Shown piece after piece: positions 1 to 5,613 of a stretch of 9,910 nucleotides of DNA. The notes beneath the pieces are model-generated. The model searched no databases. It was not told where the DNA came from and saw nothing but the letters and a program-made list of their open reading frames with translations. Made by a program: the position numbers and the translations under genes. How positions within the stretch are numbered: the first letter of the stretch is position 1; each line of letters starts with the position of its first letter. Source of the DNA: UBA1189 sp045654565 (GTDB lineage: Bacteria; Bacteroidota; Bacteroidia; Bacteroidales; Bacteroidaceae); assembly GCA_045654565.1 (NCBI GenBank), contig JAZONP010000005.1, positions 1 through 9,910 of the forward strand, written 5' to 3'.

Positions 1-1
1 T

Positions 2-43
2 GAAGAAAAGAAGAGAAAGATGCAGCAGGCCAATGCTAAGTAA
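2..43 (+). CDS. C-terminal end of an unidentified upstream gene (partial)
   Basis: The frame starting at base 2 reads EEKKRKMQQANAK and then a TAA stop at 41-43. The highly charged, lysine-rich end and the position just before the rpsO promoter make it likely to be the tail of a gene that begins outside the window. Of the other two + frames, one is closed by a TGA at base 1 and the third gives no better reading. Thirteen codons are too few to name a product. Such tails are common in basic cytoplasmic proteins, so no function is proposed. Confidence 0.4.
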   Translation, partial: EEKKRKMQQANAK

Positions 44-81
44 GAAAAAATAACCTTTTTTGCGACTTTCTCCCGTAAAGA

Positions 82-113
82 TTTGCATATTAGCTCAGTT
101 TGCAGTAATTTTG
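82..113 (+). promoter_or_regulatory. rpsO promoter, Bacteroidota sigma-ABfr type
   Basis: A TTTG at 82-85 (the -33 element) is separated by 20 nt from TAATTTTG at 106-113, which fits the -7 consensus TAnnTTTG of the Bacteroidota primary sigma factor. Transcription would start a few bases after 113, giving a leader of roughly 35 nt before the ATG at 154. A perfect 10-bp palindrome, ATTTGCAAAT, lies at 121-130, at or just after the expected start. The elements are read directly from the sequence. The start point is inferred. Confidence 0.75.
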
Positions 114-153
114 CACCCGCATTTGCAAATAAACCATTTTAAATCATTAAATT

Positions 154-423
154 ATGTATTTAAACCCAGAGAAAAAGCAAGAAATCTTTGGACAATACGG
201 AAAGTCTAACACTGATACTGGCTCACCTGAAGCTCAGATTGCATTGTTTTCATACCGTATTTCCCACTTGACGGAACACTTGAAAAAGAACCGTAAAGAT
301 TATAGTACAGCAAGAGCATTGACCAAGTTGGTAGGTAAGCGTCGCGCTCTCCTCGATTATTTGAAGGATCGCGATATCGAGCGTTACCGCGCTATCGTTA
401 AAGCTCTCGGATTGCGTAAGTAA
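154..423 (+). CDS. rpsO: 30S ribosomal protein S15
   Basis: The product is 89 aa, the usual length for bacterial S15, a primary 16S rRNA-binding protein of the small-subunit platform. It binds the helix 20-22 junction and contributes to bridge B4 with the large subunit. The family signature is intact: TGSPEAQIALFSYRISHLTEHLK-type helices at residues about 22-44, then the basic segment LVGKRRALLDYL (about 59-70) and a terminal GLRK. The ATG at 154 gives the expected N-terminus with the KKQEIFGQYG start. The leader is AT-rich with no Shine-Dalgarno sequence, as is normal in Bacteroidota. The gene has its own promoter and a strong hairpin terminator right after its stop, so it is probably monocistronic. 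It converges on gldH. S15 represses its own translation in other bacteria, but I see no obvious structured operator in this short leader. Confidence 0.97.
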   Translation: MYLNPEKKQEIFGQYGKSNTDTGSPEAQIALFSYRISHLTEHLKKNRKDYSTARALTKLVGKRRALLDYLKDRDIERYRAIVKALGLRK

Positions 424-437
424 TCCTCTACTAATGA

Positions 438-477
438 AAAAGAAGAAAGGCTGCACATCTGCAGCCTTTTTTCTTTT
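438..477. terminator. Intrinsic terminator of rpsO, probably bidirectional with gldH
   Basis: An 18-bp stem (438-455 with 460-477, one G-T pair, loop CATC) has a GC-rich core GGCTGCA/TGCAGCC flanked by A-rich and T-rich arms. On the + strand it runs into a U-rich tail. On the minus strand the A-rich arm becomes a U-rich stretch, so the same structure can stop the five-gene minus-strand transcript that ends with gldH. It sits between two convergent stop codons (423 and 519), as expected for a shared terminator. Confidence 0.9.
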
Positions 478-523
478 ATTAATGATTAGACAATCTCATG
501 TTGAGATTAATTTAATCATTAAT
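478..523. repeat. Nested inverted repeat over the gldH stop codon
   Basis: The outer arms TTAATGATTA (479-488) and TAATCATTAA (513-522) are perfect complements, and 478/523 extends them to 11 bp. Inside is a second hairpin, AATCTCA (492-498) with TGAGATT (502-508) and a 3-nt loop. The outer right arm contains the gldH stop (519-521). The structure lies just ahead of the GC-rich terminator as read on the minus strand. It may protect or help end the 3' end of the gldH transcript, but its role is inferred. Confidence 0.55.
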
Positions 524-1025
524 CATTCCAATCCACATTCCAAGACTCTGTAATAGAAGCATCTGCTGATTCTTCTACGAGTATGCCCACCTTACGTACA
601 CCTAAAAGTTTAGTGTCTTTCATCCCATGGACAAGAGTAATCATCGTAGACAACGTATCACAGAGCACAATATCATCCACAGGCAGTTTATAGTCACAAC
701 GACGGCCAATACCTCTAATAGAAGGCATCTCATCGAGCAAGTAGCTGATTTGCCTATTATAGCATTGACTGCTATCTTGCATGACAGCTACATCAATAGC
801 AATATTCCTATATTCATACCCCTCTGTATGAAACAGCAGATGGATCCCATTATTGCCAATTCCCGCTAAGGGAGGGATGCTATAGGTAAGGGTATCAGTA
901 TGGTCCCACCCATCTTTCTCTATGGGGATAAAGGATAGGCACCTCGGATCTGTCATGCAACCATATAGAAGCACGAGCATGACCGACACAAGAAGGCGCC
1001 GAGAAGCTTTAATCTTGCTTCTCAT
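519..1025 (-). CDS. gldH: GldH-family lipoprotein
   Basis: The product is a predicted outer-envelope lipoprotein of 168 aa. Starting at the ATG at 1025, residues 1-22 form a lipoprotein signal peptide: a basic n-region (MRSKIKASRR), a hydrophobic core (LLVSVMLVLLYG) and the lipidation site C23 in the box LYGC. The mature part, with the motif TLTYSIPPL and a C-terminal WNVDWND, resembles GldH, which Flavobacterium johnsoniae needs for gliding. Non-gliding Bacteroidales also keep a homologue, where its role is unknown. The open frame extends upstream to a GTG at 1076, but that would bury the signal peptide behind 17 extra residues, so the ATG at 1025 is chosen. The start lies inside ricT (17-nt overlap), which suggests translational coupling. 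It is the last gene of the murI-gldH run. The family call rests on sequence resemblance and on position after holB-ricT. Confidence 0.78.
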   Translation of the reverse strand: MRSKIKASRRLLVSVMLVLLYGCMTDPRCLSFIPIEKDGWDHTDTLTYSIPPLAGIGNNGIHLLFHTEGYEYRNIAIDVAVMQDSSQCYNRQISYLLDEMPSIRGIGRRCDYKLPVDDIVLCDTLSTMITLVHGMKDTKLLGVRKVGILVEESADASITESWNVDWND

Positions 1026-2163
1026 TGTCGTGATTAAACGAACGTCTTTTCTCTCTATTTGCATTCTCCCCGCCACGACCTGTAGTTTTTTTCTTCTTCT
1101 TTTTCTTTTTCAGATTGTCAAAGCGGGTCACACTATCCTGATCAAGCAGGTCAACGCGTTGTGGCTCTTCTCTATCACCATCCTCGAGCAGCGACTCGGG
1201 TTTCACTCCCTTCTTGTTGAGATTGATTACATCAAAAGCACGACGCGTACTGATAGTGACAAGATTAGCCGCAAAACTTTTGTCGGTCGAATAGGTGATT
1301 TCCCGTTTGAGGATATCTGACTTGAAATGGTAATACGTGCTATCTTGTGTTTCGAGTGTTATGTCACGAGCAGGGAATCGCTTCATGGCCTCTACGTAGA
1401 CGTCCACCTCATAGTTCATGCAGCACTTCAATTTTGCACATTGTCCTGCAAGTTTCTGTGGGTTCATTGAGATATCTTGAAAGCGGGCAGCACCTGTAGA
1501 CACAGAGACAAAGTTGGTCATCCAAGTGGCGCAGCAGAGTTCGCGGCCACAAGGACCGATTCCACCTATGCGGCCAGCCTCTTGGCGAGCACCTATCTGC
1601 TTCATCTCGATACGCACTTTGAAGACATCAGCCAAGACCTTGATGAGTTGGCGAAAATCAACTCGGCCATCAGCTATGTAGTAAAAGATTGCTTTATTGC
1701 CATCACCTTGATACTCCACGTCGCCAATCTTCATATTAAGGCCAAGATCCTTGGCTATCTGGCGCGAGCGTATCATGGTGTCCTGTTCCTTAGCTTTAGC
1801 CTCATTGTATTTTTCCATATCCACCTCACGTGCCTTGCGATATACACGACGCACCTCGGCATCACTTTTGATACGCGCCTTCTTCATCTGCAGCAACACG
1901 AGACTTCCGGTTAGAGTAACCGTACCGATATCGTGTCCAGGGCTTGCCTCCACAGCCACTATATCATCCTTCTGTAGGGGGATTTTATTGCTATTGAGGT
2001 AATATCCCTTACGCGTATTCTTGAATTGCACCTCAACGAAATCCGTTTCGTCGAGGTTCCCTGGCACATCGACCAGCCAGTCAAATACGTTGAGTTTTTT
2101 ATCTTGTCGGCCGCAAGCTTGGCAACTAAGCCCGTCACAACCGTTGGGTTTGTAGTCGTTCAT
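1009..2163 (-). CDS. ricT: RicT/PSP1-domain iron-sulfur protein (YaaT family)
   Basis: The product is a 384-aa cytoplasmic protein of the PSP1 C-terminal-domain family. The core spans residues about 40-310. The cysteine motifs GPCGRELCC (203-211: C205, C210, C211) and GQCAKLKCC (240-248: C242, C247, C248) match the cluster-ligand region of Bacillus RicT, which binds [4Fe-4S] with RicA and RicF and affects RNA processing and development. A further N-terminal group, C9-x4-C14-x2-C17, could bind metal. The last 35 residues are a low-complexity basic tail with eight consecutive lysines (352-359), probably disordered and possibly nucleic-acid binding. The start is the ATG at 2163, 3 nt after the holB stop. 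RicA and RicF are not encoded nearby, and I know of no Y complex in Bacteroidota, so the function here is open. The family assignment is firm and the role is not. Confidence 0.9.
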   Translation of the reverse strand: MNDYKPNGCDGLSCQACGRQDKKLNVFDWLVDVPGNLDETDFVEVQFKNTRKGYYLNSNKIPLQKDDIVAVEASPGHDIGTVTLTGSLVLLQMKKARIKSDAEVRRVYRKAREVDMEKYNEAKAKEQDTMIRSRQIAKDLGLNMKIGDVEYQGDGNKAIFYYIADGRVDFRQLIKVLADVFKVRIEMKQIGARQEAGRIGGIGPCGRELCCATWMTNFVSVSTGAARFQDISMNPQKLAGQCAKLKCCMNYEVDVYVEAMKRFPARDITLETQDSTYYHFKSDILKREITYSTDKSFAANLVTISTRRAFDVINLNKKGVKPESLLEDGDREEPQRVDLLDQDSVTRFDNLKKKKKKKKTTGRGGENANREKRRSFNHDNEKQD

Positions 2164-2166
2164 ATA

Positions 2167-3291
2167 TTATTGTTTTAACAGCATAATCATCTTTAATGCA
2201 AGGTCAAAAAACACCATCTTAGCATTGACATTCTGTTCGATATGGCGTTGCGCTTCGCTCAGCTCATCCATGATGCCGAAGATATTTTTCTCATTCACGA
2301 ATGGGGCAAAGCGGGTAGTGAAGTTGGCCTCGTCAACATTCATATAATTTATCTCCGGACGATGAAAATTACAGATGAAGCTCTCACGTATCATACGCTG
2401 ACAATAGATGAGAAAGTTCTTCTGTGGTTCTCGTCCCATACCCGCTACGGTATCAGCCCACTGACGCATACCCTTGAGGTCGCGGGCATATGAGCGGCGC
2501 ATAAGTGCCATGAATAGTTCGATATATTCTTTCGAACGGCTTCCTAGGTGTATGGTCTCTACAGCTTGCAGCCAATTGCCAGCCGATGCATGCGCAATCT
2601 GTCGTGCATCAGAGTCAGAGAGTCCGTACCTGTCACATAAAGCATGGGCTATGACCTCTTCTTCAACAGGTCTGAGTGGTAGGCGTTGCACTCGGCTCTG
2701 TATGGTAGGCAACAACAAATCTGGATTCTCGGCTATGAGCAGAAATACGGTTTGGGCAGGCGGCTCCTCAATCATCTTGAGAAGTTTGTTCGAACATTCC
2801 CCATTCATCTTTTCTGCCATCCAGATGATCATCACCTTATAGCTTCCTTCGCTCGACTTGAGAGTCAGTTTTCTGATTATCTCCTCGCTTTGCGAAGCAT
2901 AGATGAGTCCCTGCTGATTCTCCGTGCCGATATGACTCATCCACTGATTCAAGTTCAAGTAGGGATTATCTGTGATTGCTTGGCGCCATTTATCAATAAA
3001 ATCATCGCTATAGGCCGGCTTCGTCGATTCTTTCTTATATATAGGAAAAGCAAAGTGAAGGTCGGGATGAACCAATTTGTCAAACTTCTTGCACGAGGGG
3101 CACTCTCCGCATGCATCTTCGCCATTACGGTGTGTACAGCACAAATAACGGGCATATGCGATGGCGACGGCCAACTTGCCCGTCCCCTCACCACCGCAGA
3201 TGAGTTGCGCATGTGGCACACGCCCTTCAGCTACTGCCGATCGTAGTTGCGCGATGGTGCTTTCTTGACCTATAACATCCTTGAAGTACAC
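2167..3291 (-). CDS. holB: DNA polymerase III subunit delta-prime (GTG start)
   Basis: The product is a 374-aa clamp-loader subunit of the replicative polymerase. It is a AAA+ protein that helps DnaX and delta open the beta clamp. Visible features in order are VIGQ at 6-9, a degenerate P-loop GGEGTGKL (33-40; Leu where Thr/Ser is needed), and a zinc module C52-x8-C61-x2-C64-x2-C67. The Walker B strand IIWMAEKM (155-162) lacks the usual acidic pair. The helix KLLKMIEEPP (169-178) and sensor 1 FLLIAENPD (183-191) follow, then SRV (199-201) in place of the SRC motif, and a C-terminal collar domain. The weak Walker motifs fit delta-prime, which does not hydrolyse ATP, and argue against DnaX. The first codon is GTG at 3291. 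A TAA lies two codons upstream in frame and the protein begins properly at YFKDVIGQ, so no ATG alternative exists. It lies 21 nt after the RidA-fold gene and 3 nt before ricT. Confidence 0.9.
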   Translation of the reverse strand: MYFKDVIGQESTIAQLRSAVAEGRVPHAQLICGGEGTGKLAVAIAYARYLCCTHRNGEDACGECPSCKKFDKLVHPDLHFAFPIYKKESTKPAYSDDFIDKWRQAITDNPYLNLNQWMSHIGTENQQGLIYASQSEEIIRKLTLKSSEGSYKVMIIWMAEKMNGECSNKLLKMIEEPPAQTVFLLIAENPDLLLPTIQSRVQRLPLRPVEEEVIAHALCDRYGLSDSDARQIAHASAGNWLQAVETIHLGSRSKEYIELFMALMRRSYARDLKGMRQWADTVAGMGREPQKNFLIYCQRMIRESFICNFHRPEINYMNVDEANFTTRFAPFVNEKNIFGIMDELSEAQRHIEQNVNAKMVFFDLALKMIMLLKQ

Positions 3292-3312
3292 TTCTTATCT
3301 ATCTTTGATTGT

Positions 3313-4440
3313 TTAATAGACTTTGTACCCCTCGTTTTGAACGGGCTTTACAGCCATACATTCCATCTCAACGAGCCATCCTGGTCGGCATACGGGTGCT
3401 TGCAGATACACCTTGGGAATATTAGGGAAGCGTTCTTCAAACATCTCCTGCACTACAGTATAGTCAGCAATATCACGCAAGTAGACAATCAGATGCCCAA
3501 CATGCTCGAAAGTGCACTCGGCTTCGGCAAGCAGTGTCTCAACATTCTCCCACATGCGTAATGTTTGCTTTCTGATGTCACCAGGATACATTATCTCTCC
3601 ACGATTGTTGATACTGGCCGTACCAGAAATGAACACCTGGCGTCGGTCTCCATAGTCTATGTATGTTCCCCGCTCAAAACTTACGCCATACTCATATGTG
3701 GGATTGAGGTGTGTGGGAGCATACAAGTAGTGAATCTGCTCAGGTTGCACACCATCAATGGCATAGGCATCCATCTGCACCAAGACCTCATGGTCTGCAT
3801 GGCGCCCTGCAATGCCCGTACTAGCGATGAAATGGGTCTTTTCTGTTAGGTTCTGTGTTAGGAACACTTCGTTTCTAGCCTTCACTACGCCTGCGTAATT
3901 CACATCAACGTTCTGCACGAAGAACCAAGTGCGTATGCAGTTGTTAGCCAATGAGCATCCCTGACCTGCAAGTCGCATCACGTAGTCGTTGAGCAGCAAA
4001 CGGGTTTGATATTCCGACTTTGAGGCCTTATTAAAGTTCGATGCGCTCCATATGTGGCGGTATCCTCCGTGGCTCACCTCATAGTCACCATGAGGAAGAG
4101 TACGGGTCTGCACCCCGGTCTGCAGGTACACCCACAAGGCTATCTTCGTGCCATCGAGCGGAGGTTGTTCCACAATGGACAAGGCGCAATCTGAATTTTC
4201 AATCTGTGTAGCCAGCAGTTGATGCGACTGATTGGCCGCATCACTCAAGAAGTAACGCTTCAATACGGCCACAGCCCCTGGGATTTCCTCCTTGACTAAA
4301 CGCTCATAGGCAGACTGTATACTATCCACTTGCTCGGCATAGGTAAGGCGGGGATTGGTGATACGGAATATGGCATGATATTCCGCCACGCCGGCTGTAG
4401 GCTCGTATCTGAATAGTTGTATCGATGTGTGCTTATGCAT
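3313..4440 (-). CDS. Two-domain RidA-fold protein, chorismatase (FkbO/Hyg5/XanB2)-like
   Basis: The protein has 375 aa, about three times a standalone RidA (about 130 aa). The C-terminal part (about 245-365) is a RidA/YjgF fold: VFISGTASI (269-277), GEIMYPGDIRKQTLRMWENVETLL (281-304), a LIVYLRDIADY strand-helix (317-327) and the closing strand CRPGWLVEMECMAV (351-364). Residues about 100-230 look like a diverged second copy: NCIRTWFFVQNVDVNYAGVV (167-186), then HFIASTGIAG and VLVQMDAYAI. This layout matches the chorismate-hydrolysing FkbO/Hyg5/XanB2 family, whose C-terminal strand carries, from memory, a conserved Cys and a Glu seven residues later. C351 and E358 fit that spacing. A chorismatase would release pyruvate and a hydroxybenzoate or dihydrodiol. 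The activity is inferred, and a plain Rid-family role is the alternative. There is no signal peptide. The ATG at 4440 lies 25 nt after the murI stop. Confidence 0.75.
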   Translation of the reverse strand: MHKHTSIQLFRYEPTAGVAEYHAIFRITNPRLTYAEQVDSIQSAYERLVKEEIPGAVAVLKRYFLSDAANQSHQLLATQIENSDCALSIVEQPPLDGTKIALWVYLQTGVQTRTLPHGDYEVSHGGYRHIWSASNFNKASKSEYQTRLLLNDYVMRLAGQGCSLANNCIRTWFFVQNVDVNYAGVVKARNEVFLTQNLTEKTHFIASTGIAGRHADHEVLVQMDAYAIDGVQPEQIHYLYAPTHLNPTYEYGVSFERGTYIDYGDRRQVFISGTASINNRGEIMYPGDIRKQTLRMWENVETLLAEAECTFEHVGHLIVYLRDIADYTVVQEMFEERFPNIPKVYLQAPVCRPGWLVEMECMAVKPVQNEGYKVY

Positions 4441-4450
4441 ATATGTGTAT

Positions 4451-4472
4451 CTTTCTACTTTCTTTCTACTTC
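4451..4472 (-). repeat. 11-bp tandem duplication across the murI stop codon
   Basis: CTTTCTACTTT (4451-4461) and CTTTCTACTTC (4462-4472), written on the + strand, are adjacent copies that differ at one base. The pair covers the murI stop codon (4466-4468) and most of the 25-nt gap to the next gene. On the coding strand it gives purine-rich GAAAG stretches about 10 nt before the RidA-fold ATG, which might help ribosome binding. It is probably a small slippage duplication. Confidence 0.5.
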
Positions 4473-5290
4473 AGCGCTATACTCCTTACATGAATATCTT
4501 CATTGAAGAAGATAGTGGCATATTGCTTGAATATATCACCCGACTCTGTGGTAAGGAATCGGCATGTACCCTGTTTGGTGCACAATTCATCCATCTCGGG
4601 ATGACGTTTCATGTAGTTCATCAAGCTCTTGCCCACATACTCACCTTGCTTGATGACTTTTATGTGTGCGGGAGTATATTTGCGTATCTTATCGTAAAGG
4701 ATAGGGTAATGAGTACACCCGAGGATGAGTGTGTCTATCTTGTCATCCTTGGCCAATAGGTTGTCGATATGACGACGGATGAAATAATCCGCACCTTCAC
4801 TCTCAGCTTCCCCTGTTTCAACCAAGGGGACCCAAATGGGGCATGCCTCACCACTGACGGTGATATCAGGAAAAAGTTTCTTGATTTCCAGTGGGTATGA
4901 CTGCGATTTGATTGTACCCGAGGTGGCGAGTATACCTACGTGACGTGTTTGGGTGATTTCGTCCAAATACTCCACTGTGGGGCGTATGATGCCCAGTACA
5001 CGTTTGTTCGGATCTATTTTAGGTAAGTCAATTTGCTGTATGGTGCGCAAGGCCTTGGCCGAAGCTGTATTGCAAGCCAATATGACCATCGGGCAACCCA
5101 TGTCAAACAATGTCCTCACTGCCTGTGAAGTGAACTCATACACCACCTCGAAGGAGCGTGTGCCGTAAGGTGTTCGCGCGTTATCGCCCAAATACAAGAA
5201 ATCGTATTCGGGCATCTGCTCACGTATCTGTTTCAAGATGGTGAGTCCTCCGTAGCCGGAGTCAAAGATTCCTATAGGACCGGGTGACAT
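4466..5290 (-). CDS. murI: Glutamate racemase
   Basis: This 274-aa cytoplasmic enzyme interconverts L- and D-glutamate without cofactor and supplies D-Glu for the peptidoglycan stem peptide. All family hallmarks are present: the N-terminal PIGIFDSGYGGLT (5-17) with D10 and S11, GDNARTPYG (35-43), the first catalytic cysteine C73 in LACNTASAKAL (71-81), and the second, C192, with H194 in LGCTHYPIL (190-198). The ATG at 5290 gives a standard N-terminus. The gene has its own Bacteroidota-type -7 box at 5361-5368 and is the first gene of the run murI, RidA-fold gene, holB, ricT, gldH, with short gaps that favour one transcript. A 15-codon leader ORF in the same frame ends 9 nt before this start. 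The sequence shows no truncation or missing active-site residue. Confidence 0.95.
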   Translation of the reverse strand: MSPGPIGIFDSGYGGLTILKQIREQMPEYDFLYLGDNARTPYGTRSFEVVYEFTSQAVRTLFDMGCPMVILACNTASAKALRTIQQIDLPKIDPNKRVLGIIRPTVEYLDEITQTRHVGILATSGTIKSQSYPLEIKKLFPDITVSGEACPIWVPLVETGEAESEGADYFIRRHIDNLLAKDDKIDTLILGCTHYPILYDKIRKYTPAHIKVIKQGEYVGKSLMNYMKRHPEMDELCTKQGTCRFLTTESGDIFKQYATIFFNEDIHVRSIALK

Positions 5291-5360
5291 GGCTGATTCT
5301 TATCCATTAATTACATTTGTTAGAGATGCCCGTTCATTTTGAAGCATAGTATCTCCACTG

Positions 5361-5368
5361 CAAAGGTA
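5361..5368 (-). promoter_or_regulatory. Putative murI -7 promoter box
   Basis: On the minus strand this is TACCTTTG, a full match to TAnnTTTG. It lies about 70 nt before the murI ATG and would give a leader of about 65 nt. No clear TTTG is seen at the -33 position, so the promoter is incomplete by consensus. It is the only such box I found in the gap, and it sits upstream of the first gene of the five-gene run. Confidence 0.55.
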
Positions 5369-5412
5369 ATAAATTATTGGTAATAATATAGATGTTACCC
5401 AAAACTTTATTT

Positions 5413-5496
5413 TGTCATTCTGAACGCAGTGAAGAATCTCGCAAATGTCTCTTGCCAAGTCCTTGCGCGGGATTCTTCGCGTTACTCAGAATGACA
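5413..5496. repeat. 84-bp palindromic dispersed repeat ('HSERSEESR' type)
   Basis: Two 30-bp arms (5413-5442 and 5467-5496) are imperfect inverted copies, 23 of 30 positions complementary, around a 24-bp centre. The outermost 10 bp (TGTCATTCTG / CAGAATGACA) and the GAAGAATC / GATTCTTC blocks pair perfectly. The + strand translation gives CHSERSEESR in one arm and FFALLRMT in the other. This is the familiar signature of spurious short proteins called from a palindromic element scattered in intergenic DNA of Bacteroidota and several other phyla. It encodes no protein of its own and looks like a MITE/REP-like non-autonomous repeat. The transcript on either strand would fold into a long hairpin, possibly acting as a transcript-end barrier between the SpmAB gene and murI. 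Confidence 0.8.
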
Positions 5497-5536
5497 GGAC
5501 CTCTGGGTAAACTGCTATATTATCTCCAAATTATTT

Positions 5537-5554
5537 TCAATTTATACAAATTGA
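5537..5554. repeat. Small perfect hairpin in the SpmAB-murI gap
   Basis: TCAATTT (5537-5543) and AAATTGA (5548-5554) form a perfect 7-bp stem with loop ATAC. It is AT-rich and lacks a following T-run on either strand, so it is not a convincing terminator. It lies between the SpmAB stop and the 84-bp palindrome. Confidence 0.4.
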
Positions 5555-5570
5555 CGCAGTCATGTTTGTC

Positions 5571-5599
5571 AGGGCCGATTCTACAGCAATGAAGGCCCT
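5571..5599 (-). terminator. Possible weak terminator of the SpmAB gene
   Basis: AGGGCC (5571-5576) and GGCCCT (5594-5599) form a GC-rich 6-bp stem beginning 15 nt after the SpmAB stop codon. A further TTC/GAA pairing inside brings the loop down. No U-tract follows on the minus strand, so any terminating action would need help from another factor or from the two structures further downstream. The position is right but the evidence is thin. Confidence 0.3.
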
Positions 5600-5613
5600 A
5601 TGCTTCTGCCCGA

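Noticed and set aside
45..60. A-run and T-run (AAAAAA...TTTTTT) after the upstream stop as a terminator
   Set aside because: The stem would be only six A-T pairs with a 4-5 nt loop and no GC core. That is too weak to call.
1026..1076. Extension of gldH to a GTG at 1076
   Set aside because: It would put 17 residues in front of a typical lipoprotein signal peptide. The ATG at 1025 is better.
922..1320. A 132-codon + strand ORF with a hydrophobic stretch
   Set aside because: It lies antisense across gldH and ricT. The hydrophobic run is the complement of the lysine-rich ricT tail.
2686..3246. A 186-codon + strand ORF
   Set aside because: It is antisense to holB, with no promoter and no family resemblance. 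The holB reading has the zinc module and AAA+ motifs.
2167..3291. holB as DnaX (tau/gamma)
   Set aside because: The P-loop lacks the Thr/Ser, the Walker B strand lacks its acidic residues, and the length is 374 aa. These fit delta-prime and not the ATPase subunit.
5392..5592. A 66-codon + strand ORF containing CHSERSEESR and FFALLRMTG
   Set aside because: It is the translation of the palindromic repeat at 5413-5496 plus AT-rich flank. This signature is a known kind of spurious protein.
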